This document shows, one piece after another, positions 39,438-49,037 of a stretch of DNA of 64,000 nt (the stretch's first letter is position 1; each line of letters starts with the position of its first letter). The DNA comes from Bradyrhizobium sp. AUGA SZCCT0283. GTDB lineage: Bacteria > Pseudomonadota > Alphaproteobacteria > Rhizobiales > Xanthobacteraceae. The stretch is taken from assembly GCF_018130385.1 (NCBI RefSeq), contig NZ_JAFCLU010000022.1, positions 1 to 64,000 of the forward strand, written 5' to 3'. Position numbers and translations under genes: made by a program. The notes under the pieces were generated by a model that worked only from the letters and a program-made list of their open reading frames with translations, ran no database searches and was not told where the DNA came from.

Positions 39438-40481
39438 TTAGCACGCCCTGAGCGCACCGTCCTCGCGCATCATCTCGACCAGCATGCCCTCGCGCAGGCC
39501 GCGGTCGGCGACGCGCAACCGCGGCAGCGGGAAAGCATCGCGGATCGCGTCCAGAATGGCGCAGCCGGCGAGCACCAGATCGGCGCGCTCGACGCTGATG
39601 CAATTATTGTTGGCGCGCTCCTGATAGCTCATGCCGCGCAGCCGCTGGATCACCGTGGTGACGTCGGAACCGTTCATCCAGATGCCATCGACGCGGCGGC
39701 GGTCGTAGCGCGCCAGATTGAGATGGACGCCGGCGAGCGTCGTCACGGTGCCGGAGGTGCCCAGCATATGCATGTCGCGCAAATCCGTGCCGTGCTCGGC
39801 CGCAAACGGCGCGATATATTGGGCGACCTCACTCACCATCCGCGCATAGGATTCGGCCGTGACGTCACGCCCGCCGAAATGCTCGGCCAAAGTGACGACG
39901 CCGAGCGGGATCGACATCCACGCCTTGATCCGCGGCGATGCATTCTGCTCGGCGGGACCGCGCTCGATCCGGACCAGCTCGGTCGAGCCGCCGCCGATGT
40001 CAAACAGGATTGCGCCCCGCCCCTTTGCGTCGAGCAGCGGCGAGCAGCCGATCACGGCAAGCGTCGCTTCGGTCTCGCGGTCGATGACCTCGAGCCGAAT
40101 GCCGGTCTCGGCAGCGACGCGGGCGCGAAAGCTGTCGGCATTGGCGGCGGCGCGGCAGGCTTCGGTTGCGATCAGCCGCAGGCGGCGGGCCTTGCGGTAG
40201 CGGATCTTGTCGCTGCAGATGCTGAGCGCCGCGATGGCGCGGTCGATCGCCGCCTCGCTGATGGAACCGGTCGCGGAAATGCCTTCGCCGAGCCGGATGA
40301 TCCGCGAAAACGAATCCACCACGCGAAAACTGTCGCCGGCCGGACTGGCGATTAAAAGCCGGCAATTATTGGTGCCAAGGTCGAGCGCGGCATAGACACC
40401 GTCTGCCGTGGCCGCCGCAACCGACCCTGACGGGCTTGCGCAGGCCTCAAGACCCTCGCGCAGCCGCGTATCGTCTTTCAT
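39438..40481 (-). CDS. Ppx/GppA-family exopolyphosphatase / pppGpp phosphatase
   Basis: 347 residues from ATG 40481. The ASKHA fold appears as YAALDLGTNNCRLLIAS (phosphate 1) and GAILFDIGGGSTELVRIE (phosphate 2, with DIGGGST). The Glu in RLIATEACRAAANADSF is the catalytic base region, and TVTTLAGVHLNLARYDRR follows. The length fits the short alphaproteobacterial Ppx/GppA form, which lacks the C-terminal HD domain. It could cut polyphosphate or pppGpp; I cannot tell which. It is transcribed with rlmE. Confidence 0.92.
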   Translation of the reverse strand: MKDDTRLREGLEACASPSGSVAAATADGVYAALDLGTNNCRLLIASPAGDSFRVVDSFSRIIRLGEGISATGSISEAAIDRAIAALSICSDKIRYRKARRLRLIATEACRAAANADSFRARVAAETGIRLEVIDRETEATLAVIGCSPLLDAKGRGAILFDIGGGSTELVRIERGPAEQNASPRIKAWMSIPLGVVTLAEHFGGRDVTAESYARMVSEVAQYIAPFAAEHGTDLRDMHMLGTSGTVTTLAGVHLNLARYDRRRVDGIWMNGSDVTTVIQRLRGMSYQERANNNCISVERADLVLAGCAILDAIRDAFPLPRLRVADRGLREGMLVEMMREDGALRAC

Positions 40482-40688
40482 CAAAACTGTCTTTCCGCGG
40501 CCACTGCCGGGCCGCCGAAGAAAATTACCGTTCACGGAAACTTTAGCAGCGCCAAGGGGCTACGCAACAACCCTTCACATAGGACTATGCCCAATCAGGC
40601 GTTGTCGGGCGTTAAGCGGTACGTTATCTGAGCAGGAACCCGCGGAACCGGGAAAATCCAAGAAAATCCAGCATTTCAGGTGTTTTCG

Positions 40689-43061
40689 ATGCAAGATCAC
40701 ACGCCGGCCTCCTCCCTGGACAACGCTATCGCACTGCAAAAATACGGAGTGGGGCAGCCGGTGCGCCGCAAGGAAGACGACACGCTGGTGCGCGGCAAGG
40801 GTAAATATACCGACGATTTCACCCTGCCCGGCCAGGCCTATTGCTGGATGGTGCGCTCCAGCCATGCCCACGGGATCATCAAGGGGATCAACACGGCCGC
40901 CGCCAAGGCCCTGCCCGGCGTGCTCGGCGTCTGGACCGGCAGGGACCTGGAAGCCGCCGGCTACGCCCCCTTTACCTGCGGCCTGCCCTTGAAGAGCCGG
41001 GACGGCTCGCCGCTGTTGCAGACCAACCGTCCGGCGCTGGCGACCGACAAGGTGCGCTTTGTCGGCGACCCCGTGGCCTTTGTGGTCGCGGAAACGCCGG
41101 CGCAGGCGCGCGATGCGGCGGAGGCCGTCGAACTCGACATCGAGCCGCTGCCCACCGTGACCGATGCCGCGGAGGCCGCCAAGCCCGGCGCGCCGCAACT
41201 CTACGATCACATCCCGAACAACGTCGCGCTCGATTATCACTATGGCGACAGCGCGAAGATCGACGCGGCGTTTGCAGCGGCTGCGCATGTGACCAAACTC
41301 GACATCGTCAACACCCGCGTTGCCGTGGTGTCGATGGAGCCGCGCGTGGCGCTGGCCGCCTTCGACAAGGCGGCCGAACGCTTCACGCTGCAGGTGCCGA
41401 CGCAAGGTGTCTCCGGCAACAAGGTGACGCTGGCAAGAATCCTCAACGTGCCGAACGACAAGGTTCGCATCCTGACCGCCAATGTCGGCGGCTCCTTCGG
41501 CATGAAGAACGTCAGCTATCCCGAATATACCTGCATCCTGCACGCGGCGAAGGCGCTGGGCCGCCCGGTGAAATGGACCGATGAGCGCTCGACCAGCTTC
41601 CTCTCCGACAGCCACGGCCGCGCGCAGCTCATTCACGCCGAACTGGCGCTCGATGCCGAAGGCAAATTTTTGGCGGTGCGCCTGCAAGGCTACGGCAATC
41701 TCGGCGCCTACATCACCGGCGTGGCGCCGGGGCCGCTGTCGCTCAACACCGGCAAGAATCTCGCGAGCGTCTACCGCACGCCGCTGCTCGGCGTCGACAT
41801 CAAGACGGTTTTGACCAACACCACGCTGATGGGCGCCTATCGCGGCGCCGGCCGACCCGAAGCCAATTACTACATGGAAAGGCTGATCGACCGCGCCGCC
41901 GACGAGATGGGCATCAACCGCCTCACGCTGCGCAAGCGCAACTTCATCAAGCCGTCGCAACTGCCGTTCGCGGCGGCCTCTGGCGTCACCTATGACAGCG
42001 GCGATTTCGCCGGCGTCTTCAACAAGGCGCTGGAGATTTCCGACCACGCCAACTTTGCCAGGCGGAAGAAGGAGAGCAGGAAGAGCGGCAAGCTGCGCGG
42101 CATCGCCGTCGGCTCCTACCTCGAGGTCACCGCGCCGCCGAGCGGCGAACTCGGCAAGATCACCTTCGAGCCTGACGGTTCGGTGAAGCTGACGACCGGC
42201 ACGCTCGATTACGGCCAGGGCCACGCCACGCCGTTCGCCCAGGTGCTGTCGGCGCAGCTCGGCGTCCCCTTCGAAAAGATCACGCTGGAGCAGAACGACA
42301 GCGATCTCGTCCGTTTCGGCAACGGCACCGGCGGCTCGCGCTCGATCACGGCGACCGGTCAGGCAATCGTGGAGGCCTCCGCGCTCGTGATCGCAAAGGG
42401 CAAGCAGGCCGCCGCGCATCTGATGGAAGCGTCCGAAGGCGATATCGAATTCGCACAAGGCCGCTTCACCATCGCCGGCACCGACCGCTCGATCGGCATC
42501 ATGGAACTGGCGCAGCGCATGCGCGAAGGCAGGATGCCCGAGGGCGTGCCGCTGTCGCTCGACGTCGACCACGCCACCAAGGACACGCCGTCGACCTTCC
42601 CCAATGGCTGCCATGTCGCGGAAGTCGAAATCGATCCCGAGACCGGCGTCGTGCAAATCGTGCGCTATTTCGCCGTCAACGATTTCGGCACTGTCGTCAA
42701 TCCGATGATCGTCGCCGGCCAGTTGCATGGCGGCGTGGCGCAAGGGATCGGCCAGGCGCTGATGGAGCAGGTCAGCTACGATTCCAGCGGCCAGCCGATT
42801 ACCGGCTCGTTCATGGACTACGCTTTGCCGCGCGCGGAGGACATCCCGCCGATGGAAGTCGGCGACCATCCCTCGCCCGCAAAATCCAATCCGCTGGGCA
42901 CCAAAGGCTGCGGCGAAGCCGGCTGCGCCGGCAGCCTCGTCTGCATCGTCAACGCGGTGGTCGACGCGCTGTCGGAGTATGGGATCACCCATATCGACAT
43001 GCCGCTGACGCCGGAACGGGTGTGGCGCGCGATCCAGGATGCGAAGGCGAAGGCGGCGTGA
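40689..43061 (+). CDS. Molybdopterin hydroxylase large subunit (CoxL-like form II, aldehyde-oxidase family)
   Basis: 790 residues from ATG 40689 (AGGTG six bases upstream). The N-terminal part has QPVRRKEDDTLVRGKGKYTDDF and the molybdopterin part TANVGGSFGMK (267-273). The active-site loop is MGAYRGAGRPE (AYRGAGR at 383-389), which is form II and not the AYRCSFR of true CO dehydrogenase. The catalytic Glu lies in LGTKGCGEAGCAGS near the C-terminus. Members oxidise aldehydes, purines or heterocycles. The FAD and iron-sulphur subunits usually encoded beside it are absent here, so it must use partners from elsewhere. Confidence 0.9.
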   Translation: MQDHTPASSLDNAIALQKYGVGQPVRRKEDDTLVRGKGKYTDDFTLPGQAYCWMVRSSHAHGIIKGINTAAAKALPGVLGVWTGRDLEAAGYAPFTCGLPLKSRDGSPLLQTNRPALATDKVRFVGDPVAFVVAETPAQARDAAEAVELDIEPLPTVTDAAEAAKPGAPQLYDHIPNNVALDYHYGDSAKIDAAFAAAAHVTKLDIVNTRVAVVSMEPRVALAAFDKAAERFTLQVPTQGVSGNKVTLARILNVPNDKVRILTANVGGSFGMKNVSYPEYTCILHAAKALGRPVKWTDERSTSFLSDSHGRAQLIHAELALDAEGKFLAVRLQGYGNLGAYITGVAPGPLSLNTGKNLASVYRTPLLGVDIKTVLTNTTLMGAYRGAGRPEANYYMERLIDRAADEMGINRLTLRKRNFIKPSQLPFAAASGVTYDSGDFAGVFNKALEISDHANFARRKKESRKSGKLRGIAVGSYLEVTAPPSGELGKITFEPDGSVKLTTGTLDYGQGHATPFAQVLSAQLGVPFEKITLEQNDSDLVRFGNGTGGSRSITATGQAIVEASALVIAKGKQAAAHLMEASEGDIEFAQGRFTIAGTDRSIGIMELAQRMREGRMPEGVPLSLDVDHATKDTPSTFPNGCHVAEVEIDPETGVVQIVRYFAVNDFGTVVNPMIVAGQLHGGVAQGIGQALMEQVSYDSSGQPITGSFMDYALPRAEDIPPMEVGDHPSPAKSNPLGTKGCGEAGCAGSLVCIVNAVVDALSEYGITHIDMPLTPERVWRAIQDAKAKAA

Positions 43062-43093
43062 GGTAATTGAACGTCGCCCGCCAAACACACAAT

Positions 43094-43200
43094 CGTCATC
43101 GCCCGGCCTTGACCGGGCGATCCAGTATTCCAGAGACGTCAGCGATTGAACCGAGAAGCCGCGGCGTACTGGATTCCCCGCCTTTGCGGGGAATGACAGC
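43094..43200. repeat. Palindromic element, family F/G (CGTCATCGCCCGGCC type)
   Basis: Two nested inverted repeats: TCGCCCGGCC/GGCCGGGCGA-like pairs near CGTCATCGCCCGGCCTTGACC, and GGATTCCCCGCCTTTGCGG at the other end, with TACTGGAT/ATCCAGTA joining arms between them. It lies between convergent genes. Confidence 0.7.
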
Positions 43201-43215
43201 GCGAGTCGTCGCGTC

Positions 43216-44010
43216 CTACGCCGCCGCCTGCTCTCGCGGCTGGTAGATCGCAACGTGATGGCAATGCGCCAGCGGCGTCTGGCCGTTGCTGACGACCAGG
43301 GCGTCGAGCTCGACGAAACGGTGGCCCTTCTTGTCGTAATTGCCGATAACGTTTGCGCGGGCGGTGATCACATCGCCCGTCTTCGCCGCCGACAAGAGCT
43401 GCATGCGGCTGCCGACGTGAATCCACGGGCCCAGGATGGCGTTGTCGACCAGCGCCCGGTTCATCACCCGTTGCAGCAGGCCGGGATGACCGAGACCTTC
43501 CCTGGCGTAGATCGGATCGGCTTCCCTGATATTTTCGAGATATTCGCTGGCCGCCCCGTCCGCCCAGTCGAGCGGCGCGGTGCCGAGCCATTTGCCGACT
43601 TCGTAGGTAGCGGCGTTGACCGGCTTGCGCTCCGCTACGGCCGCGACTTCCTTGTAGTCTGCGATCGAAAACGCCGGCACGGATGCCGGCAATGACGCGG
43701 TGCCAGTGGCGCAAAGCTCGCCGCGGCTCTGCACTTCTATCGAAAGCACACCGTTGCTTTCCTCCGCCGTCAGCTCTGCGAGTTCGCCATCATAGACCGG
43801 CTTGATGAAACGGGCGTCGATCAGGCCGCGTTCGAGAAAGGCGCGGCCCCATTTTGCGACCGGCTGGTGCATCATGTAGGCCATCACGTCGACGCCCGGG
43901 ACCAGCCCGCCCGAGAATCCGAACCGCTTTGCCACGGTGTCGTCATGCATCTTGTTTTCGGATTGTTTTGCGGTGTTGTAGGCCTGGACGCGGTACGGCG
44001 CGATGGTCAT
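43216..44010 (-). CDS. Two-hotdog (MaoC-like) hypothetical protein
   Basis: 264 residues. The N-terminal half has NKMHDDTVAKRFGFSGGLVPGVDVMAYM, close to the (R)-hydratase 2 helix that carries the active-site Asp/His (here D/G), and a second half with TGDVITARANVIGNYDKKGHRFVELDALVV, a second hotdog sheet. Such tandem hotdog proteins act on acyl-CoA or polyketide thioesters. The catalytic His is not obvious in the first half (FGFSGGLVPG, where active hydratases have an A-H-G step), so activity is doubtful. No operon partner is adjacent. Confidence 0.7.
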   Translation of the reverse strand: MTIAPYRVQAYNTAKQSENKMHDDTVAKRFGFSGGLVPGVDVMAYMMHQPVAKWGRAFLERGLIDARFIKPVYDGELAELTAEESNGVLSIEVQSRGELCATGTASLPASVPAFSIADYKEVAAVAERKPVNAATYEVGKWLGTAPLDWADGAASEYLENIREADPIYAREGLGHPGLLQRVMNRALVDNAILGPWIHVGSRMQLLSAAKTGDVITARANVIGNYDKKGHRFVELDALVVSNGQTPLAHCHHVAIYQPREQAAA

Positions 44011-44156
44011 GCCGGTTTCCTCTTATTCTTGGTTGTTTTCAGCCGTTTATCGTACGCAAAGAATGTACCGTGGCAAGCGTGTTCCCACCCCTGTTTTCCT
44101 CGCATTCGGGTATCGAATAGGCTACCACCCGCGGGCAAGAAAACGCTGCCGAGAAT

Positions 44157-44651
44157 ATGCCTGACGTGAACCCAACCCGCATCTATGTCGATGCCGACGC
44201 CTGCCCGGTGAAGGACGAGATCTATCGCGTCGCGATCCGGCACGGCCTGCCGGTCAGCGTGGTCGCGGGAAATTTCATCCGCGTGCCGCAGGACCAGTTG
44301 ATCGAGCGCATCGCAGCCGGTTCCGGAATGGATGCCGCCGATGACTGGATCGCGGAGCGCGCCGGCAAAGGCGATATCGTTATTACCTCGGATATCCCGC
44401 TCGCCAGCCGCTGCGTGAAAGCAGGCGCTGACGTGATCGCGCCGAATGGCAAGCCGTTCACCGAACAATCCATTGGCATGACGCTGGCGGTGCGCAATTT
44501 GATGACCGACCTGCGCTCATCCGGTGAAGTCACCGGCGGCCCGAAATCCTACTCCCCGCGCGACCGCTCGGCATTTTTGTCGGCGCTCGACCAGACCATC
44601 CGCCGCATCCAGCGCCAGCGGGCGCAACAGCCCGCGCAAGATCAAGGTTAA
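44157..44651 (+). CDS. YaiI/YqxD-family protein (UPF0178)
   Basis: 164 residues. RIYVDADACPVKDEIYRVAIRHGL carries the invariant YVDADACPV motif and ITSDIPLASRCVKAGADVIAPNGKPF a second set of acidic residues, which together give a PIN-like acidic cluster. The family is very widespread, with no proven activity. The stop is eight bases from the next gene (ABC-F ATPase), on the same strand, so the two are probably co-transcribed. Confidence 0.93.
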   Translation: MPDVNPTRIYVDADACPVKDEIYRVAIRHGLPVSVVAGNFIRVPQDQLIERIAAGSGMDAADDWIAERAGKGDIVITSDIPLASRCVKAGADVIAPNGKPFTEQSIGMTLAVRNLMTDLRSSGEVTGGPKSYSPRDRSAFLSALDQTIRRIQRQRAQQPAQDQG

Positions 44652-44659
44652 AGCGAACG

Positions 44660-46471
44660 ATGGCGCCGCCGCTGATCCAGTTGAAGGATATCAGGCTGAC
44701 GTTCGGTGGCACGCCGCTGCTGTCGGGCGTCGAGTTGTCGGTGTCGTCGGGCGAGCGCGTCTGCCTGATCGGCCGCAACGGCTCGGGCAAATCGACGCTG
44801 CTCAAGATCGCCGCTGGCCTGGTCGAGCCCGACGGCGGCAGCCGCTTCGTGCAACCCGGCGCCACCATCCGCTATCTGCCGCAGGAGCCTGATTTCGGCG
44901 ACCACAAGACGACGCTGGCCTATGTCGAGGCCGGCCTCGGCCCCGGCGACGATCATTACCAGGCGCGCTATCTGGTGGAGCAACTCGGGCTGCACGGCGA
45001 CGAAGATCCGGCGCATGTCTCGGGCGGCGAGGCCCGCCGCGCCGCGCTGGCGCGGGTGCTGGCGCCCTCGCCCGACATTCTGCTGCTGGACGAGCCAACC
45101 AACCATCTCGACCTTCCGACCATCGAATGGCTGGAGCACGAGTTGGAAAGTCGAAGATGTGCGCTGGTCATCATCAGCCATGATCGCCGCTTCCTCTCCA
45201 ATCTCTCGCGCTCCACCGCCTGGCTCGACCGCGGCCAGATCCGGCAGATCGACCGCGGCTTCTCGGCGTTCGAGGCCTGGCGCGACGAGGTGCTGGCGGA
45301 AGAAGAGCGCGACCAGCACAAGCTCGACCGCAAGATCGTCAACGAAGAACACTGGCTGCGCTACGGCGTCTCCGGCCGCCGCAAGCGCAACGTCAAGCGG
45401 CTCGGCAATCTGCATGCGCTGCGCGACCAGCGGCGCAATTATCGCGGCGCGACCGGCAATGCCAACCTCGCCGCGGCAGAGGCCGACAAATCCGGCAAGC
45501 TGGTCATCGAGGCCAAGAACATCAGCAAGGCCTATGGCGATCGCACCATCGTCGATAGCTTTTCGATCCGCGTCCAGCGCGGCGACCGAATCGGCATCGT
45601 CGGCCCGAACGGCGCCGGCAAGACCACGCTGATCGAGATGCTGACCGGCGGCAGCCCGCCTGACAGCGGCACGATCCGGCTCGGCGCCAATATCGAGATG
45701 GCGACGCTCGACCAGCACCGCGAAAGCCTCGACCCCAAATCGACGCTGGCCGAGGCGCTGACCGGCGGGCGCGGCGACCACGTCATGGTCGGCGGCAAGC
45801 CGAAGCACGTCGCGAGCTACATGAAGGATTTTCTGTTCGCGCAGGAGCAGATGCGCACGCCGCTGGAGGTGCTCTCCGGCGGCGAGCGCGGCCGGTTGAT
45901 GCTGGCACGTGCGCTTGCAAAGCCCTCCAACCTGCTGGTGCTCGACGAGCCGACCAACGATCTCGACCTCGAAACCCTCGACGTGCTGGAGGAGATGCTC
46001 GGCGACTACGAGGGCACGGTGATCCTGATCAGCCACGATCGCGATTTCCTCGATCGGGTGGTCACGTCCGTGATCGTGCCCGAAGGCGATGGCCGCTGGA
46101 TCGAATATGCCGGCGGCTACACCGACATGCTGGCGCAGCGCGGCGAAGATCTCGCGCGCGAAGCTCCGAATATAACTGCCGTCGAGGAAAAGAAGGAAAC
46201 CAGGGCTGCCGCCCCGTCTGAGGCGCCCAAGCGGCGGCTGAACTTCAACGAGAAGCACGCGCTGGAAACCCTGCCGAAAACAATCGCAAAGTTGCAGGCC
46301 GAGATTGCCAAACAGCAAAAGCTGCTTGACGATCCCGACCTCTACACCAAGGATCGCAAGAAATTCGACGCGGCCTCCGCGGCGATGGCAAAGGCGCAGG
46401 AAGAGCTTGCTGCGGCCGAAGACCGCTGGCTGGAACTGGAAGTGCTGCGGGAAGAGATAGAACAGGCCTGA
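44660..46471 (+). CDS. ABC-F ATPase, Uup-like
   Basis: 603 residues with two ATP-binding cassettes and no membrane segments. Cassette 1: VCLIGRNGSGKSTLLK (Walker A), HVSGGEARRAALARVL (signature), LLLDEPTNHLDL. Cassette 2: IGIVGPNGAGKTTLIEML, LSGGERGRLMLARAL, LVLDEPTNDLDL. Between them is the P-site-type linker region (HWLRYGVSGRRKRNVKRLG). The C-terminal ~80 residues form a coiled coil (LPKTIAKLQAEIAKQQKLL), as in Uup, which binds ribosomes and branched DNA. It follows the YaiI-type gene by eight bases. Confidence 0.95.
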   Translation: MAPPLIQLKDIRLTFGGTPLLSGVELSVSSGERVCLIGRNGSGKSTLLKIAAGLVEPDGGSRFVQPGATIRYLPQEPDFGDHKTTLAYVEAGLGPGDDHYQARYLVEQLGLHGDEDPAHVSGGEARRAALARVLAPSPDILLLDEPTNHLDLPTIEWLEHELESRRCALVIISHDRRFLSNLSRSTAWLDRGQIRQIDRGFSAFEAWRDEVLAEEERDQHKLDRKIVNEEHWLRYGVSGRRKRNVKRLGNLHALRDQRRNYRGATGNANLAAAEADKSGKLVIEAKNISKAYGDRTIVDSFSIRVQRGDRIGIVGPNGAGKTTLIEMLTGGSPPDSGTIRLGANIEMATLDQHRESLDPKSTLAEALTGGRGDHVMVGGKPKHVASYMKDFLFAQEQMRTPLEVLSGGERGRLMLARALAKPSNLLVLDEPTNDLDLETLDVLEEMLGDYEGTVILISHDRDFLDRVVTSVIVPEGDGRWIEYAGGYTDMLAQRGEDLAREAPNITAVEEKKETRAAAPSEAPKRRLNFNEKHALETLPKTIAKLQAEIAKQQKLLDDPDLYTKDRKKFDAASAAMAKAQEELAAAEDRWLELEVLREEIEQA

Positions 46472-46472
46472 G

Positions 46473-46555
46473 CGTAGGATGGGTGGAGCGAAGCGATACC
46501 CATCATGTACCGTTGACAATGTTGATGGGTTTCGCTGCGCTCTACCCATCCTACG
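46473..46555. repeat. Palindromic element, family B (CGTAGGATGGGTGGAGC type)
   Basis: Complete inverted repeat with arms CGTAGGATGGGTGGAGCG and CGCTCTACCCATCCTACG, and GATACCCATCA inside. It matches 17445-17527. It begins right at the stop of the ABC-F gene and lies before the PLP enzyme. Confidence 0.85.
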
Positions 46556-46573
46556 AATTCAAGAGAGAAGAGC

Positions 46574-47656
46574 ATGACAACGCCCCTCGCCGCCAAGATC
46601 GCCCGGGAATACGGCACGCCATGCGCCGTGATCGACATGGACCGGGTCGAGCGCAACATTGCGCGCATCCAGGTGGCCTGCGACACCGCAGGCGTCGCCA
46701 ACCGGCCGCATATCAAAACCCACAAGAGCCCCTTGCTGGCACAGATGCAGATTGCGGCCGGCGCCAAGGGCATCACCTGCCAGAAACTCGGCGAGGCCGA
46801 GGTGATGGCGGAAGCCGGCATCGACGACATCCTGATCAGCTACAATCTGATCGGCGAGGAGAAGATGGCCCGTCTCGCCGCGCTGCAGGCCAAGGCCAAC
46901 ATGACGGTCGCCGCCGACAATTCGGTCGTGATCGCGGGCCTGCCGCAGGCCGCCGCCGCTTCCGGCCGTCCGCTCTCGGTCGTGGTGGAATGCGACACCG
47001 GGCGCAAGCGCGCCGGCGTCGAAACGCCCGGCGAGGCCATTGCGCTAGCGCGCGAGATTGCTGCCTCCAAGGGACTGAAGTTTGCGGGCTTCATGCTGTA
47101 TCCAACCGAAACCGGCTGGACGGAAGCGCAGAAGTTCTTTGACGAAGCGCTGGCCGGCGTCCGCGCCCACGGGCTCGATGCGACGATGGTTTCAACCGGC
47201 GGCTCGCCGAACCTCAAAAACCTCGGCAAACTCAAGGGCGCGACCGAGCACCGGCCCGGTACCTATATCTACAACGACCGCATGCAGGTCGCTGCTGGCG
47301 TCGCTGAATGGGACGATTGTGCGCTCAACATCTATTCCACCGTGGTCAGCCGGGCCGGGCCGGACCGCGGCATCCTCGACGCCGGCTCCAAGACGCTGAC
47401 GTCCGATACCGGCGGCGGGCTAGAAGGTCATGGGCTGATCCTGGAGCACCCCGAGGCGAAGATCGCGCGCTTTGCGGAAGAGCACGGCTTCCTCGATCTG
47501 GCCCGCAGTAACACCAGGCCCGTCGTCGGCGACGTCGTGCGGATCGTGCCGAACCATGTCTGCGTCGTCGTCAACATGATGGACGAAGTGGTGATGGTGC
47601 GCGGCGACGAAATCATCGGCACGCTGCCGGTCGCGGCGCGCGGGAAGTTGCGGTAG
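46574..47656 (+). CDS. DSD1/D-threonine-aldolase-like PLP enzyme
   Basis: 360 residues. An alanine-racemase-like barrel: AVIDMDRVERNIARIQ, then RPHIKTHKSPLLAQMQIAAGA (the KTHK segment carries the PLP Lys region), and ISYNLIGEEKMARL. The C-terminal part has RIVPNHVCVVVNMMDEVVM, with the PNHxC pattern that binds the metal (His and Cys) in D-serine dehydratase and D-threonine aldolase. Function should be cleavage of a D-beta-hydroxy amino acid. AAGAGAGAAGAG precedes the ATG. Confidence 0.9.
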   Translation: MTTPLAAKIAREYGTPCAVIDMDRVERNIARIQVACDTAGVANRPHIKTHKSPLLAQMQIAAGAKGITCQKLGEAEVMAEAGIDDILISYNLIGEEKMARLAALQAKANMTVAADNSVVIAGLPQAAAASGRPLSVVVECDTGRKRAGVETPGEAIALAREIAASKGLKFAGFMLYPTETGWTEAQKFFDEALAGVRAHGLDATMVSTGGSPNLKNLGKLKGATEHRPGTYIYNDRMQVAAGVAEWDDCALNIYSTVVSRAGPDRGILDAGSKTLTSDTGGGLEGHGLILEHPEAKIARFAEEHGFLDLARSNTRPVVGDVVRIVPNHVCVVVNMMDEVVMVRGDEIIGTLPVAARGKLR

Positions 47657-47673
47657 GCATCCGCGCTTCCCAC

Positions 47674-47758
47674 CGTCATTGCGAGGAGCGCAGCGACGAA
47701 GCAATCCATTCTTTCTTTATGCCGCAAGATGGATTGCTTCGCTTCGCTCGCAATGACG
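47674..47758. repeat. Palindromic element, family A
   Basis: CGTCATTGCGAGGAGCG and CGCTCGCAATGACG arms, with AAGCAATCCATT and ATGGATTGCTTC inside. It separates the convergent PLP enzyme and flavoprotein genes and is suited to form a terminator-like hairpin in either direction. Confidence 0.85.
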
Positions 47759-47761
47759 GGG

Positions 47762-48997
47762 TTAGATTTTTCGGCCAAGCCATTTCAGCGTCCCCCGCCC
47801 GGCCGCCGCCCCGGTCGCAAACGACGCCTGCAGCAGATAGCCGCCGGTCGGCGCTTCCCAATCCAGCATTTCGCCCGCCACAAATACGCCCGGCAAGCGG
47901 CGGAGCATGAAATCAGTATCGAGTTCATCGAATGATATTCCGCCCGCAGTTGAAATCGCGCGCGCGATTGGAGACACACCGCTAAGCCGCACGGGTACCG
48001 CCTGGATCAAGCGGGCAAGATCAACGGGCGAAAGCGATGCCAGCGATATTCCGGATGCTTTGGCGGCCTCCTGCAACAGGCCGATCGCGACGGGTGAGAG
48101 ATTTGCGGCCTTGCGGAGGAAATTCGAGAAGGACTGCTTGCCCTTCGCGACCGACAATTTCGCGGTCAGTTCGCCAATCTCCGCTTCGGGACGCAGGGCG
48201 ACGTTCAGCGTTGCCATTCCATCGCGCAGGATTGCCTCGCGCAATTCGGCGGATAGAACGTAGACTGCGCCACCTTCAATGCCGGTACGGGTGATGATGG
48301 CTTCACCGCGTACCGTGTGTCGATCGAACGTCAGCGCGATACCCTTGAGCGGCTGTCCTTCGAAGCGTTCGCGAAAGATGTCCGACCAGGCGACGATGAA
48401 ACCGGAATTGGCCGGTCGCAGCGGCGATATCTTCACGCCTCTCGCCGCCAGTGTCTCCATCCACACGCCATCAGACCCGAGCCGCGGCCAGCTTGCGCCG
48501 CCGAGCGCCAGTACCGTCGCGTTTACCTCGACGACGTGCGGTTCATCCGGTGTTCGAAAACGAAGACGGCCCTGCTCGTCCCAGCCGGTCCAGCGGTGAC
48601 GCAGCGCCAATTTTACGCCCATAGCGTCGAGCCGCCGCAACCAAGCGCGCAGCAAGGGCGACGCCTTGAACGCTTTCGGAAACACTCGCCCGCTGGAGCC
48701 GACAAAAGTCTCCTGCCCCAGCGCTCCGCTCCAGTCGCGCAACGCCTCCGGCGGGAATGCTTCGATGGCCGCTTTCAGATGCGGCATCGCCTCCCGGTAG
48801 CGCGCGAGAAATGCCGGCAGCGGCTCGCTATGCGTGAGGTTCAGCCCGCCTCGTCCCGCCATCAGGAACTTGCGGCCGGCCGACGGCATCGCATCGTAGA
48901 CGACGACGTAGGCGCCGCCCTGCGCGAGCACTTCGGCTGCCATCAGGCCGGCGGGGCCGGCACCGATGACAGCGACGTGTTGTGAGGGCAATGACAT
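47762..48997 (-). CDS. BaiN/HI0933-type flavoprotein (NAD(P)/FAD oxidoreductase)
   Basis: 411 residues. The FAD site is HVAVIGAGPAGLMAAEVLAQGG, followed by VYDAMPSAGRKFLMAGRGGLNLTH (KFLMAGRGGLN), the family-defining second motif. ATVLALGGASWPRLGSDG and the C-terminal PGVFVAGEMLDWEAPTGGYLLQ (GEMLDWEAPTGGY) match the TIGR03862-type subfamily from memory. Related proteins reduce bile acids or other enones; the substrate here is unknown. It is probably cytosolic. Start ATG 48997. Confidence 0.92.
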   Translation of the reverse strand: MSLPSQHVAVIGAGPAGLMAAEVLAQGGAYVVVYDAMPSAGRKFLMAGRGGLNLTHSEPLPAFLARYREAMPHLKAAIEAFPPEALRDWSGALGQETFVGSSGRVFPKAFKASPLLRAWLRRLDAMGVKLALRHRWTGWDEQGRLRFRTPDEPHVVEVNATVLALGGASWPRLGSDGVWMETLAARGVKISPLRPANSGFIVAWSDIFRERFEGQPLKGIALTFDRHTVRGEAIITRTGIEGGAVYVLSAELREAILRDGMATLNVALRPEAEIGELTAKLSVAKGKQSFSNFLRKAANLSPVAIGLLQEAAKASGISLASLSPVDLARLIQAVPVRLSGVSPIARAISTAGGISFDELDTDFMLRRLPGVFVAGEMLDWEAPTGGYLLQASFATGAAAGRGTLKWLGRKI

Positions 48998-49037
48998 GGT
49001 GCGAGTCTAGGCCGGATTCGTCGGCCAAAGAGAAGAA

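Noticed and set aside
40575..43253. An 892-codon open frame antisense to the molybdopterin hydroxylase gene
   Set aside because: It mirrors the full length of a convincing gene on the other strand, is Arg/Asp/Gly/Ala rich, and has no ribosome binding site or recognisable motif. Such long antisense frames are normal in high-GC genes.
44648..46549. A 633-codon open frame antisense to the ABC-F ATPase gene
   Set aside because: Fully overlapped by a gene with complete ABC motifs; composition is that of an antisense shadow.
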